From contig NZ_AP018290.1 of assembly GCF_002368415.1 (NCBI RefSeq), forward strand, positions 5,593,614-5,657,613: a stretch of 64,000 bases of DNA, given 5' to 3'. Shown here piece after piece: positions 47,336 through 54,830 of the stretch; position 1 is the first letter of the stretch; each line of letters opens with the position of its first letter. Both the position numbers and the translations under genes were made by a program. The notes below the pieces were generated by a model. That model made no database searches. It had not been told where the DNA came from and worked only from the letters and a program-made list of their open reading frames with translations. The stretch comes from Calothrix sp. NIES-4105 (GTDB taxonomy: Bacteria; Cyanobacteriota; Cyanobacteriia; Cyanobacteriales; Nostocaceae).

Positions 47336-47555
47336 TCTTTGCGTCCTTTGCGTACTTTGCGGTTAATTTTCTTATTCTATTACTTTTACCTACTCGATGA
47401 AAGAAAGATATTATGAGGCTGTCGGAAAGCGATTCACTCTAATGACTTTACCAATTAAAGATGTTTCTGCATAAACTATCTGCGATAGCATTCCTATATG
47501 AGTTGTAAAATCTCTTCTTTTCTTCCTTTGTGTCCTTTGTGCCCTTTGTGGTTCA
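47336..47555. repeat. CACAAAGG-family repeats between xseB and the DUF433 gene
   Basis: AATCTTTGCGTCCTTTGCGT at 47333 onward and CCTTTGTGTCCTTTGTGCCC TTTGTGGTTC at 47525-47554. They are the same family as 10431 and 55985, with a GCG variant in the first part. No gene lies in this stretch. Confidence 0.75.
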
Positions 47556-47626
47556 TTCTCGAATTATAAATTTTATGAATGATGCGCGGACTGCTATAGC
47601 AACTGCGCCATACACAATAGTATCTT

Positions 47627-47974
47627 TTAATAAGAATCTAAAATTACGTCAGCTTCTTCTTGTTTCTGAATAGCGTAATAAATTTCATCGGAAAATGCTT
47701 CTGCGTATAGCCATGCTGTTACTAAGTCAATAGCACTTAGTTGGGGATATTGGTCTAAAATATCAGCGTCTGTTGCCCCTTGACGACGATAGCTTTCCAA
47801 AAGCCAAACTGGTATACGTGTTCCACCAATACAAGCATCACCACCTATAACACCGGGAGTCTTGGTAACACCACGCTCCTTAGTACTTATGCTCTTAGTT
47901 AAAATGCGAATTGCTTCGACTTTTTCGATTGGTGTTAAAGACAGCAGTTTCGTTTCTAATTCTTGAACTGTCAT
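47627..47974 (-). CDS. DUF433 protein (antitoxin-like)
   Basis: 115 residues. The DUF433 region is at about 38-105: GVIGGDACIGGTRIPVWLLE (the PGVxGGxPCIxGTRIPV signature, with Ala-Cys here), YRRQGATDADILDQYPQLS, LVTAWLYAEAF. DUF433 proteins often act as antitoxin partners of PIN-like (DUF5615) toxins. No such toxin gene is beside it, so it is an orphan or acts with an unlinked partner. It lies between xseA and xseB, which suggests a later insertion. Confidence 0.85.
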   Translation of the reverse strand: MTVQELETKLLSLTPIEKVEAIRILTKSISTKERGVTKTPGVIGGDACIGGTRIPVWLLESYRRQGATDADILDQYPQLSAIDLVTAWLYAEAFSDEIYYAIQKQEEADVILDSY

Positions 47975-48057
47975 AAATGTTTTGTATAAAATAAGTATAA
48001 TTGTATTGTCTTGATTTTAGCAAATAAACTTGTAACTTTGCTCAAGAGTTCAGTTAA

Positions 48058-49278
48058 TTAATTTTTGACATGTATTACTTTTACTTTTACCTCACCCTCA
48101 CCTAATAGTACAACTAACTCCGAACCAACATTTAATTCATTTGCCGCACGCACGATTTCTCCATTTTCTTTTCTTACCACTGCATAGCCACGCTGTAACA
48201 CTTTCTTTGGGTCAAGAGTTTGCAGTTTTTGCCGTAACATTTCTACATGTTGCTTCTCGGAAATTAACTTTTGTGATGTGGCTTGTAATAATCTTTCTTG
48301 ACGCCAATTTAATGCTTCAATTCTTTGTTTAACTTGTTTATCTAAACTTAATCTTTGTAGACGGTTTCGCATTTTTTGCAGTTTATTTGCTGCACTTTCA
48401 TATACGTAACTAACTACTGCTGATAATTCTTCAATGCGGTCTTGATGTTGATTATATAAATCTTCTAATGACGGTACTACCCGTTCTGCTGCTGCAGTGG
48501 GAGTGTGGACACGCAAATCTGCTGCTAAATCAGCTAATGATTCATCACGTTGGTGCCCAATGCCAGTAATTACAGGGATGGTACAATTTGCTACCGCCAT
48601 TACTACCCGCTCATCATCAAAACAAGCTAACTCTTCAACGGCGCCACCTCCGCGCGCTAATATTAATACTTCTGCACGTCCGTCTTTTTCAACTCGCTCA
48701 ATTGCATTAACTATAGAAGCTGGCGCCTCATCCCCTTGTACAATTGCTGGGGAGAATAAAACGTGTAAACCTGGATAACGACTCCGCAAAGTCTTTTGAA
48801 TATCTCCCCATGCTGCTGCTGTGGGGGAGGAGACGACGGCAATTGTTTTTGGATGCGATGGTATATTGCGTTTGCGGTCAGAGTCAAATAATCCTTCTGC
48901 TGCTAAACGATTTTTTAACTGTTTGTAACGAATTGCTTGTAAACCTTCACCAGCAGGTATGACTTGCCACACTTGAAGTTGATATTCTCCACGTGTAGGA
49001 TATAAACGAATGCTGCCCAAGATAATAACTTGTTGTCCTGGAGTGGGTATTTGCGCTAGTTTTGGGACTTGAGTTTTCCATGTAACGCATTTTATCGAGG
49101 CGCCACCACCTGGGTCAGTTAGCGTAAAAAATAACCCAACACGGTGATTATTCGCGCTGGAAACTTCGCCAACTACCCAAATTTGACGAAGAATTTCATT
49201 TTCTTCGAGAAGTACCTGGATATATTCGGTTAGACCTGCCACTGATACTGCGGTTTCAGGTGTAAAGGTGTTTGACAT
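48058..49278 (-). CDS. xseA: Exodeoxyribonuclease VII large subunit
   Basis: 406 residues. N-terminal OB fold (VAGLTEYIQVLLEENEIL, WVVGEVSSANNHRVGLFFTL), then the central nuclease domain with IAVVSSPTAAAWGDI, ILARGGGAVEELACFDDERV (about 205-224) and the conserved PVITGIGHQRDESLADLAAD (about 230-249), then a coiled coil (about 270-370) and a short beta tail with LQRGYAVV. It degrades single-stranded DNA with XseB. It reads away from recA across a 620-bp region full of palindromes. Confidence 0.94.
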   Translation of the reverse strand: MSNTFTPETAVSVAGLTEYIQVLLEENEILRQIWVVGEVSSANNHRVGLFFTLTDPGGGASIKCVTWKTQVPKLAQIPTPGQQVIILGSIRLYPTRGEYQLQVWQVIPAGEGLQAIRYKQLKNRLAAEGLFDSDRKRNIPSHPKTIAVVSSPTAAAWGDIQKTLRSRYPGLHVLFSPAIVQGDEAPASIVNAIERVEKDGRAEVLILARGGGAVEELACFDDERVVMAVANCTIPVITGIGHQRDESLADLAADLRVHTPTAAAERVVPSLEDLYNQHQDRIEELSAVVSYVYESAANKLQKMRNRLQRLSLDKQVKQRIEALNWRQERLLQATSQKLISEKQHVEMLRQKLQTLDPKKVLQRGYAVVRKENGEIVRAANELNVGSELVVLLGEGEVKVKVIHVKN

Positions 49279-49342
49279 GAAATTGTGATGTGAGTGCTAA
49301 TACAAGGATATATATTTTGGGCACCAACAAAGCCCTGAGCAT

Positions 49343-49367
49343 TTTTGATAACCATTGGTTATCAAAA
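49343..49367. repeat. Perfect 11-bp palindrome TTTTGATAACC / GGTTATCAAAA
   Basis: Loop ATT. No T-run on either strand, so it is not a standard terminator. The half-site GGTTATCAAA returns at 49468-49477 inside the larger inverted structure. It could be a protein-binding site. Confidence 0.8.
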
Positions 49368-49429
49368 TGTTGGCGATGGGTGATTTCACTATACTTAGTG
49401 GTTCATCTCATAAAATTTAGTGGCTATGC

Positions 49430-49534
49430 TGGCAACAGATATAACGGATGTAACGGATAAGTTATTGGTTATCAAACAAAGTCTGGTTAATTAAAGTCAG
49501 CTATCCGTTACATCCGCTCATCATCCGTTGCCAA
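49430..49534. repeat. Nested inverted repeat between xseA and recA
   Basis: Inner arms CGGATGTAACGGATA (49445-49459) and its exact inverse TATCCGTTACATCCG (49502-49516), a 15-bp perfect match. Outer arms are TGGCAAC (about 49430) and GTTGCCA (about 49528). The loop holds GGTTATCAAA. As single-stranded DNA it would form a large cruciform. Confidence 0.85.
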
Positions 49535-49796
49535 TGTGTACTTTTGTTAAGGCGTTGGTTATGGTGCGTTATGCTACTAGGCTTTTAATTCTATTTTTGC
49601 TTTTTTCTATGCATCACACAGCCTACGTCTAATTTATTTTGTCATTTTATACGTTTTATTACGTAGATATAATGTTATATTTTGTATTTATTTGTGGATG
49701 GTGAGTAAGCACTACCTACATTAGACTAAAATCGCGTTAGGATATTGTCACAATTTTGTAAAGCATATTCCATTTTAGATTTTTCTGGCGTAAGAT
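49535..49796. other. Gene-free leader upstream of recA
   Basis: About 260 bp, AT-rich, without a gene. It leads into the LexA-like box. Confidence 0.4.
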
Positions 49797-49810
49797 AGTA
49801 TAAATGTTCC
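49797..49810 (+). promoter_or_regulatory. Putative LexA (SOS) box of recA
   Basis: AGTATAAATGTTCC agrees with the cyanobacterial LexA consensus RGTACNNNDGTWCB at every defined position but one (T instead of C at position 5), and with the extended form TAGTACTAATGTTC. It is 91 bp before the recA ATG and overlaps a -10-like TATAAA, so binding would block the promoter. Confidence 0.6.
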
Positions 49811-49900
49811 TTGTAACTAGTAAATAAACGGTCGCCAGAATAACACGTTAAATTAAGCGCAAATCTTTAAAGTAGTAAATCACGCAGGATAGAGGCTCTA

Positions 49901-51001
49901 ATGGCAGCAAATACCGCAGATAAGGAAAAAGACAATAGTTCAGGTAAGCAAAAAGCGCTCAATATGGTTCTTAGCCAGATTGAGAAGACCTTTGGAAAAG
50001 GCACGATAATGCGTCTGGGCGATGCCAACCGAATGAGAGTTGAGACGATTTCAAGCGGCGCCTTAACTTTGGATTTGGCATTAGGTGGTGGTTTACCCAA
50101 AGGTCGGGTTATTGAAATCTATGGACCAGAGAGTTCAGGTAAAACAACCGTAGCGCTACACGCAGTTGCGGAGGTGCAGAGAGAAGGTGGTATCGCTGCT
50201 TATGTTGATGCGGAACACGCACTTGACCCTGCTTACTCAGCAGCACTGGGTGTAGATATTGAAAATCTGCTGATTTCTCAACCTGATACTGGTGAAGCAG
50301 CGTTAGAAATTGTTGACCAGTTAGTTCGTTCAGCAGCGGTAGATATAGTTGTTGTTGACTCGGTAGCAGCACTTGTACCCCGCGCGGAAATCGAAGGTGA
50401 AATGGGTGATGCTCACGTTGGTTTACAAGCGCGCTTGATGAGCCAAGCTCTACGTAAAATCACTGGTAACATTGGTAAATCTGGTTGTACTGTGATTTTC
50501 ATTAACCAGTTGCGTCAAAAAATTGGTGTTACCTATGGCAACCCTGAAACTACCACTGGTGGTAATGCGTTGAAGTATTACTCATCAGTACGTTTAGATA
50601 TTCGTCGGATTCAGACTTTGAAGAAAGGTGCTGAAGAGTTTGGTAACAGAGTTAAAGTCAAAGTTGCCAAAAACAAAGTGGCGCCACCTTTTAGAATTGC
50701 CGAATTTGACATCATCTTTGGTAAAGGTATTTCAACTATCGGTTGTTTAGTAGACTTAGCTGAAGAAACAGGTATCTTGACTCGTAAAGGCGCCTGGTAC
50801 AGCTACAACGGTGAGAACATCTCCCAAGGTCGCGATAATGCGATTAAGTACATGGAAGAAAAACCCGAAGTCACCGAACAACTCAAGAAATTGGTCAAAG
50901 AAAAACTCGAAAAAGGCGCCGTCGTCTCCGCTAACTCAGTTCGCAAAACCGCTGAAGATGAGTTAGAAGAAGAAGAAGAGCTAGAAGAACCAGAAGAGTA
51001 G
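49901..51001 (+). CDS. recA: Recombinase RecA
   Basis: 366 residues. Walker [14 protein letters not shown] (about 72-84), the catalytic-glutamate region [10 protein letters not shown], Walker [13 protein letters not shown] (about 147-158), loop L2 region [20 protein letters not shown] (about 206-225). The acidic tail [15 protein letters not shown] is long. It forms the strand-exchange filament and triggers LexA-type autocleavage where present. Starts at ATG 49901 after AGGATAGAGGCTCTA. Followed within 10 bp by a dispersed repeat. Confidence 0.97.
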   Translation: MAANTADKEKDNSSGKQKALNMVLSQIEKTFGKGTIMRLGDANRMRVETISSGALTLDLALGGGLPKGRVIEIYGPESSGKTTVALHAVAEVQREGGIAAYVDAEHALDPAYSAALGVDIENLLISQPDTGEAALEIVDQLVRSAAVDIVVVDSVAALVPRAEIEGEMGDAHVGLQARLMSQALRKITGNIGKSGCTVIFINQLRQKIGVTYGNPETTTGGNALKYYSSVRLDIRRIQTLKKGAEEFGNRVKVKVAKNKVAPPFRIAEFDIIFGKGISTIGCLVDLAEETGILTRKGAWYSYNGENISQGRDNAIKYMEEKPEVTEQLKKLVKEKLEKGAVVSANSVRKTAEDELEEEEELEEPEE

Positions 51002-51008
51002 AAAGTTC

Positions 51009-51039
51009 TTGTGGGATGGGCATCCTTGCCCGTCCCTTT
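51009..51039. repeat. Dispersed GTGGGATGGGC...GCCCGTCCC palindrome
   Basis: TTGTGGGATGGGCATCCTTG then CCCGTCCCTT, directly after the recA stop codon. Related to 36612-36650. Confidence 0.7.
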
Positions 51040-51047
51040 ATGCTATT

Positions 51048-51265
51048 TATCCCAACTCCCCTTAAACCTTACATTACAAAAAGCTAAAGCTATCTAACCC
51101 GCAATGAAAGCGGCGCCACCTAAAGGTGTTATTATCCCTAGGCTTACTATATTTGTTAAGCTGAGGAAGTGTAAGCTGGCTGAAAATAATAATCTACTAA
51201 TAACAAGCAATTCACTTGTAATAAACGTTTTTGAAACAGGGCTATTATTTAGTAGAGTAGCAACA
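51048..51265 (-). pseudogene. Partial, degenerate duplicate of the DUF423 gene
   Basis: This stretch aligns base by base with the 3' half of the DUF423 gene at 52200-52430. Shared blocks include AACTCCCCTTA, AAAAAGCTAAAG, GCAATGAAAGCGGCGCC, AGGTGTTA, ATTTGTTAAGCT, GAAAATAATAAT and TAATAAAC, with an estimated identity near 70%. The reading frame is broken and the 5' half is missing. It is a second copy of this gene, flanking the GNAT and helical-gene debris on the other side. Confidence 0.75.
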
Positions 51266-51357
51266 AAGAATTATTAAGTTTTGTTTGCAAAATCTGTATA
51301 GGCAAAGTTTCTGTAATATTTATAAATTTATAATAATAAACAACAATCAACCAATAC

Positions 51358-51942
51358 ATGAATGAATTTAGCTTTGTAGTTGGAGCAACAATCGAAGTTC
51401 AACAAGGCTTTATTATTTGGGATAGGAAAATTAGAGAATATCTCAATACTTATTATTAAGGGAATAGGGAAAATGCTAAAAATACGATATTTTACATTTG
51501 TATATCAAAACCTGAAGAAATTAGTAGCAATTTAATTGAAAGACAAAATGATTTTCGTAGTGTATTTGATGATGCTTCTTTACTAGCTGCTAGTTGTATT
51601 ATTCAAACAGCAAATATTGAAATAGAAGGACGGTTTTATCCAGGTATAGAAATTGAGTCGTTTACAAATAGTCCTTGGAATACTATCTCATATCCACAAC
51701 CAGAAAGGCGCAAAGGTTCGGCAACATCATTAGTTGAAGAATTGATACGAGAATGTCTTGGTAATGGGCTTAGTGGTATCCTCAAAGCATTTACAATACC
51801 TAGCGCTCGGCAGTTTTATAGCGACATCGGTTTCATCGAAACAAACGGTTCGGGAGAGATGATATTAACTGAGTACGGAGCAAGCGAATTTTTACAACGA
51901 CAAGAAGAATTAAGGAGACGATACCATGACACAGGAAATTAA
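51358..51942 (+). pseudogene. GNAT-like acetyltransferase gene with an internal ochre codon
   Basis: From ATG 51358 the frame reads MNEFSFVVGATIEVQQGFII and WDRKIREYLNTYY, meets TAA at 51457-51459, and continues in the same frame for 160 codons to 51942. The second part has GNAT features: PERRKGSATSLVEELIRECL (acetyl-CoA loop RxxGxA, about 122-141) and AFTIPSARQFYSDIGFIETN. Without the TAA the product would be about 194 residues. It may be an N-acetyltransferase whose substrate is unknown. A downstream restart could still make the acetyltransferase core. Its 3' end overlaps the next gene by 17 bp. Confidence 0.65.
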
Positions 51943-52209
51943 AAAAATTGGAACCACTGAGGAACTTCTCAAATGGCAAGAAGAATTATATGCTTCTGAA
52001 CAATACGCAGTATCGGGTAAATCAATATCAGATAAAGAAACAGATGAATTAGTAGCTAATTATCTCGACCCTAACAAATATCGAAAGCAGCTTGAAGAAG
52101 TACGCGCTTACAAAAAAAATTATTAGAAAAAGTTGAATGGGCTGACCAGCGTGAACAACTGCTACTGTCAGAAATACAAAGACAAGAGCTTGAACATAAT
52201 CAACCTTGA
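51926..52209 (+). pseudogene. Small helical protein gene with a frameshift at an A8 run
   Basis: ATG 51926, with AGGAGACGATACC upstream as ribosome site, opens 66 codons (MTQEIKKIGTTEELLKWQEE and following) and stops at 52126 just after a run of eight A (AAAAAAAA, about 52112-52119). One more A would extend it in frame with LLEKVEWADQREQLLLSEIQ and RQELEHNQP to 52209, giving about 93 residues with coiled-coil character. Either decay, a sequencing slip, or programmed slippage at the A-run would explain it. The overlap with the GNAT frame suggests a two-gene unit. No family recognised. Confidence 0.55.
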
Positions 52210-52589
52210 CTCCCCTTAGACCCTACACGATAAAAAGCTAAAGTTATCCAGCCTGCAATGAAAGCGGCGCCCCCTAGAGGTGTTAATATGCCTAGGCTAA
52301 ATGTATTTGTTAAGCTCAGAGCATATAAGCTGCCCGAAAATAATAATATTCCTGTAATAAACAGCCATCCGCTTACAACAAGTGTTTTATTGGGTTCTGG
52401 ACTGTTGGTTAATAATATGGCAACGCCGAGAAGTGCTAGAGCGTGATACATTTGGTAGCGAGTACCAACTTCAAAAATTTCTAGCGCACGCTCACTTAAT
52501 TGTCCTCGTAGTGAGTGTGTACCAAAGGCGCCTGCTGCAACGGATGAGGCGCCTAGTATTGCTGCAATAGTTATAAATATTTGTTTCAT
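52200..52589 (-). CDS. DUF423 (YgdD-like) inner membrane protein
   Basis: 129 residues with four membrane helices. DUF423 signature: IAAILGASSVAAGAFGTHSL near the N-terminus, RYQMYHALALLGVAILL (about 44-60), LFITGILLFSGSLYALSLT (about 76-94), ILTPLGGAAFIAGWITLAF (about 100-118). Function unknown. The 3' end just overlaps the extended frame of the convergent helical gene. A partial copy lies about 1.1 kb away at 51048. Confidence 0.9.
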   Translation of the reverse strand: MKQIFITIAAILGASSVAAGAFGTHSLRGQLSERALEIFEVGTRYQMYHALALLGVAILLTNSPEPNKTLVVSGWLFITGILLFSGSLYALSLTNTFSLGILTPLGGAAFIAGWITLAFYRVGSKGSQG

Positions 52590-52616
52590 AAATTTTATTA
52601 TAAAACAGCACGTTCT

Positions 52617-52642
52617 GTAGAGACTAACATGCTAGTCTCTAC
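52617..52642. repeat. Palindromic repeat, GTAGAGAC family (short)
   Basis: GTAGAGACTAACATGCTAGTCTCTAC: 10-bp arms around a short loop, between the divergent starts and ends of small membrane genes. Confidence 0.8.
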
Positions 52643-52667
52643 ATGTGTTGCATGAACACGCAATCTC

Positions 52668-53168
52668 CTATATGTCAAAATGGTAAGAAACAGAACCTTC
52701 TTCGCTGATTTTAAAATTGGCGTTAAATTCCCTAGCTCTATTGTCTAAATAATCTTTTGCATTAGCTGGGGGTAGCTGTGACTGCATGGCAAACCCTAAA
52801 AGTGTAACTCTTCCCTGGTTTTCTTGCACCATACGGTAAAAAATCGACTGCAACCGCTCGCTAGTTTGCTGCTGAAGTGCTTTTTTCTCTTGTTTATTAC
52901 GACGGTATAAAGAAAGCGCTAACCATCCACCCAATACTGTGCTAGGAACCCCAAATACAATTCCAGCAACTGCAGTACTATTAGCAGCACTATTATCTAC
53001 GAATCCTCCGCTGCTTGGATTCGCTGGTTCAGAAATATTATCATTTATAGGTGGAGGTACTAGTTGTTCTGTAGCTTTTTTCTCTAATAACGCTGCGGAT
53101 GATATCGATAAAAACATAAATCCGAGTGTGAGTAGCCAAAATGAAGCCAATTTTTCAGCAGTCTTCAT
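52668..53168 (-). CDS. Small membrane protein with winged-helix-like tail (paralogue A)
   Basis: 166 residues. First membrane segment or signal at about 8-27 (LASFWLLTLGFMFLSISSAA), a Pro/Ser/Asn-rich loop, a second segment at about 67-87 (AVAGIVFGVPSTVLGGWLAL), then a basic stretch and a C-terminal domain of about 65 residues (LQSIFYRMVQENQGRVTLLG, NAKDYLDNRAREFNANF). The same plan and tail are found in the next gene, 123 bp away. The tail resembles a winged helix or phage-like small domain facing the cytoplasm. Function unknown. Confidence 0.72.
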   Translation of the reverse strand: MKTAEKLASFWLLTLGFMFLSISSAALLEKKATEQLVPPPINDNISEPANPSSGGFVDNSAANSTAVAGIVFGVPSTVLGGWLALSLYRRNKQEKKALQQQTSERLQSIFYRMVQENQGRVTLLGFAMQSQLPPANAKDYLDNRAREFNANFKISEEGSVSYHFDI

Positions 53169-53291
53169 AATTTCAAATTTGAAGCATCATGTGCGATTCT
53201 AACTTCACTTTCATTAATGTTCCACTAAATTTAATCAGAGGTGAGAGGGTGAGCTTCTACGCTCCCACACTCCCACATTTCCCCTAATTAA

Positions 53292-53714
53292 CTAGATGTT
53301 AAAGTAGTAATATATACCTCCTTCTTTCCCTAGGTCGAAGGTCGCGTTGAATTCCTTCGCTTTGTTATCTAGGAACTGCCTTGCTTCTGTACCTGTGATA
53401 TTTGCTTCTTTTGCAAATTTGAGTACTGAGATGCGCCCTTGCCCAAGTTCTACCAAATTATAGAAAGTTGACTGGAGGTGCTGGGATAACAACTTGCGAT
53501 TTTGGCGCCGCGCTCCCAGAATTAAGCATCCTCCACCTACAACCAATGGAACACCTAGAGCGGTACACCCTATTGCTGAATCTCTGGCATCACGGATTTG
53601 TAAAGAATTATTATCTTTATCTTGCAATGAAGACAAAGCTGATATTGAAGCAATGAGAAACAAAAACCCAAGCGAGAGCATCGAACCAGCAGCAAACTTT
53701 GTGAGGAGTTTCAT
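53292..53714 (-). CDS. Small membrane protein with winged-helix-like tail (paralogue B)
   Basis: 140 residues, paralogous to 52668-53168. Segment 1 is at about 9-27 (SMLSLGFLFLIASISALSS), segment 2 at about 49-66 (IGCTALGVPLVVGGGCLI), and the C-terminal domain LQSTFYNLVELGQGRISVLK, then FAKEANITGTEARQFLDNKA and FNATFDLGKEGGIYYYF. The tail Q-GR-S/T-L-FA...A..FLD..A.EFNA.F is shared with paralogue A. Such a helical segment plus beta ending would suit a winged helix. Tandem duplication; upstream promoter not resolved. It lies next to chlM on the same strand, 47 bp downstream of its stop codon, so cotranscription is possible. Confidence 0.72.
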   Translation of the reverse strand: MKLLTKFAAGSMLSLGFLFLIASISALSSLQDKDNNSLQIRDARDSAIGCTALGVPLVVGGGCLILGARRQNRKLLSQHLQSTFYNLVELGQGRISVLKFAKEANITGTEARQFLDNKAKEFNATFDLGKEGGIYYYFNI

Positions 53715-53760
53715 ACGCAGCGAAGATTATATAGGTATCTTGCCGCGATTTTAACTTCAC

Positions 53761-54444
53761 TTAACGTGTAGCCTCCAGTAGTCGTGAAAAGTAAAATCGA
53801 GTTTTTGTCATTGATGAACGCTTAACTGTAAAACCGTTCGCTTGCAAAAACTTGACTACATCCGCTTCTCTATGGAGGTATGCTCTTGTCGCTTTGCTGG
53901 CGCCTGGGAAAAAGCTGCCTATTTTCTTCAACAAACTTAATGCAAAAGTTTTTGGTGCAAAGCTAAGTATAATTCGTGACTCGGCAAGCGAACACAAGTG
54001 CGATATCATTGCTGATGCTTCATCTACAGGGTAGTGGATGAGAACATCAAGACAAATTACGGTGTGATATTTACCACTCAAAGCAGCTAAATCTTGCACA
54101 TCGAAAACAGGGTTATCATTATTGCCAAAAATGCTTGCCGCACGTTCAGATGCTTCTCCCACCATCATCTCAGAAATATCGCTGGCGTAGACTTTGGCGC
54201 CATTCGAGGCAAGTGGGATACTAAGACTACCAACACCACACCCAGCATCACAAATCGAAAGTCCCGCTAAGTTACCATCAGCAGTAAGCCAGTTAATTAC
54301 TTTATCGACTGTTTGCTGGTGTCCGTTGCGAATATCAAGCTGGACTTTATTGACTTCGCCGTCGCCATATATACGCTTCCAGCGGTCAAAACCAGTGGAA
54401 TTGAAATAATCTTTAACAATCGTTTTATCGTCAGTTGCGTTCAT
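53761..54444 (-). CDS. chlM: Magnesium protoporphyrin IX O-methyltransferase
   Basis: 227 residues from ATG 54444 (MNATDDKTIVKDYFNSTGFD); the open frame starts 9 codons earlier but the shorter start fits the family. SAM-binding motif SICDAGCGVGSLSIPLA (about 62-78), then VYASDISEMMVGEA and VICLDVLIHYP. The N-terminal YFNxxGFDRWKRIYGD block and the C-terminal FYFSRLLEATR are as in ChlM/BchM. It transfers a methyl group to the C13 propionate of Mg-protoporphyrin IX, the step after Mg chelation in chlorophyll synthesis. Confidence 0.93.
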   Translation of the reverse strand: MNATDDKTIVKDYFNSTGFDRWKRIYGDGEVNKVQLDIRNGHQQTVDKVINWLTADGNLAGLSICDAGCGVGSLSIPLASNGAKVYASDISEMMVGEASERAASIFGNNDNPVFDVQDLAALSGKYHTVICLDVLIHYPVDEASAMISHLCSLAESRIILSFAPKTFALSLLKKIGSFFPGASKATRAYLHREADVVKFLQANGFTVKRSSMTKTRFYFSRLLEATR

Positions 54445-54830
54445 ATAAGTAAATAAATCAACCCTTCTCAATACTTTAAAGTAGCAGGAGAAGGGCTAGC
54501 AGGGGAATAGTTAGAACTAATGTATGCCCACAAAACCATATGAGCAGACAAACTCTTCTCACTAGTGGGGAACAATATTAAGGTATTTGTGGTTGAATAA
54601 GTAGTGGCTGAATCAATAAGGGGAAATTCTAACCAAATAACCAAATGTATCTATTATTTGTTGTAATTTGTTTCGGAAGGATGTATTAAGTAACTGAAAC
54701 TAATAGTTAACAGGTGTTTAAGAATTCTCACAAAACTCGATTAGGTAAACTATTGACTAGCTTTTATCTAAAAGAGTTTACTATCCTCATTTAAATAGAT
54801 ATATAAATTATTACCAAGGTACAGGTCGAT
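54445..54830. other. Divergent intergenic region chlM / HlyD-like gene
   Basis: About 385 bp with no gene. It contains AT-rich stretches and the direct repeat TTGTTGTAATTTG, no reliable promoter motif. Confidence 0.4.

Noticed and set aside
49343-49367. Terminator of xseA or recA
   Set aside because: It is upstream of both genes and has no T-run on either strand.
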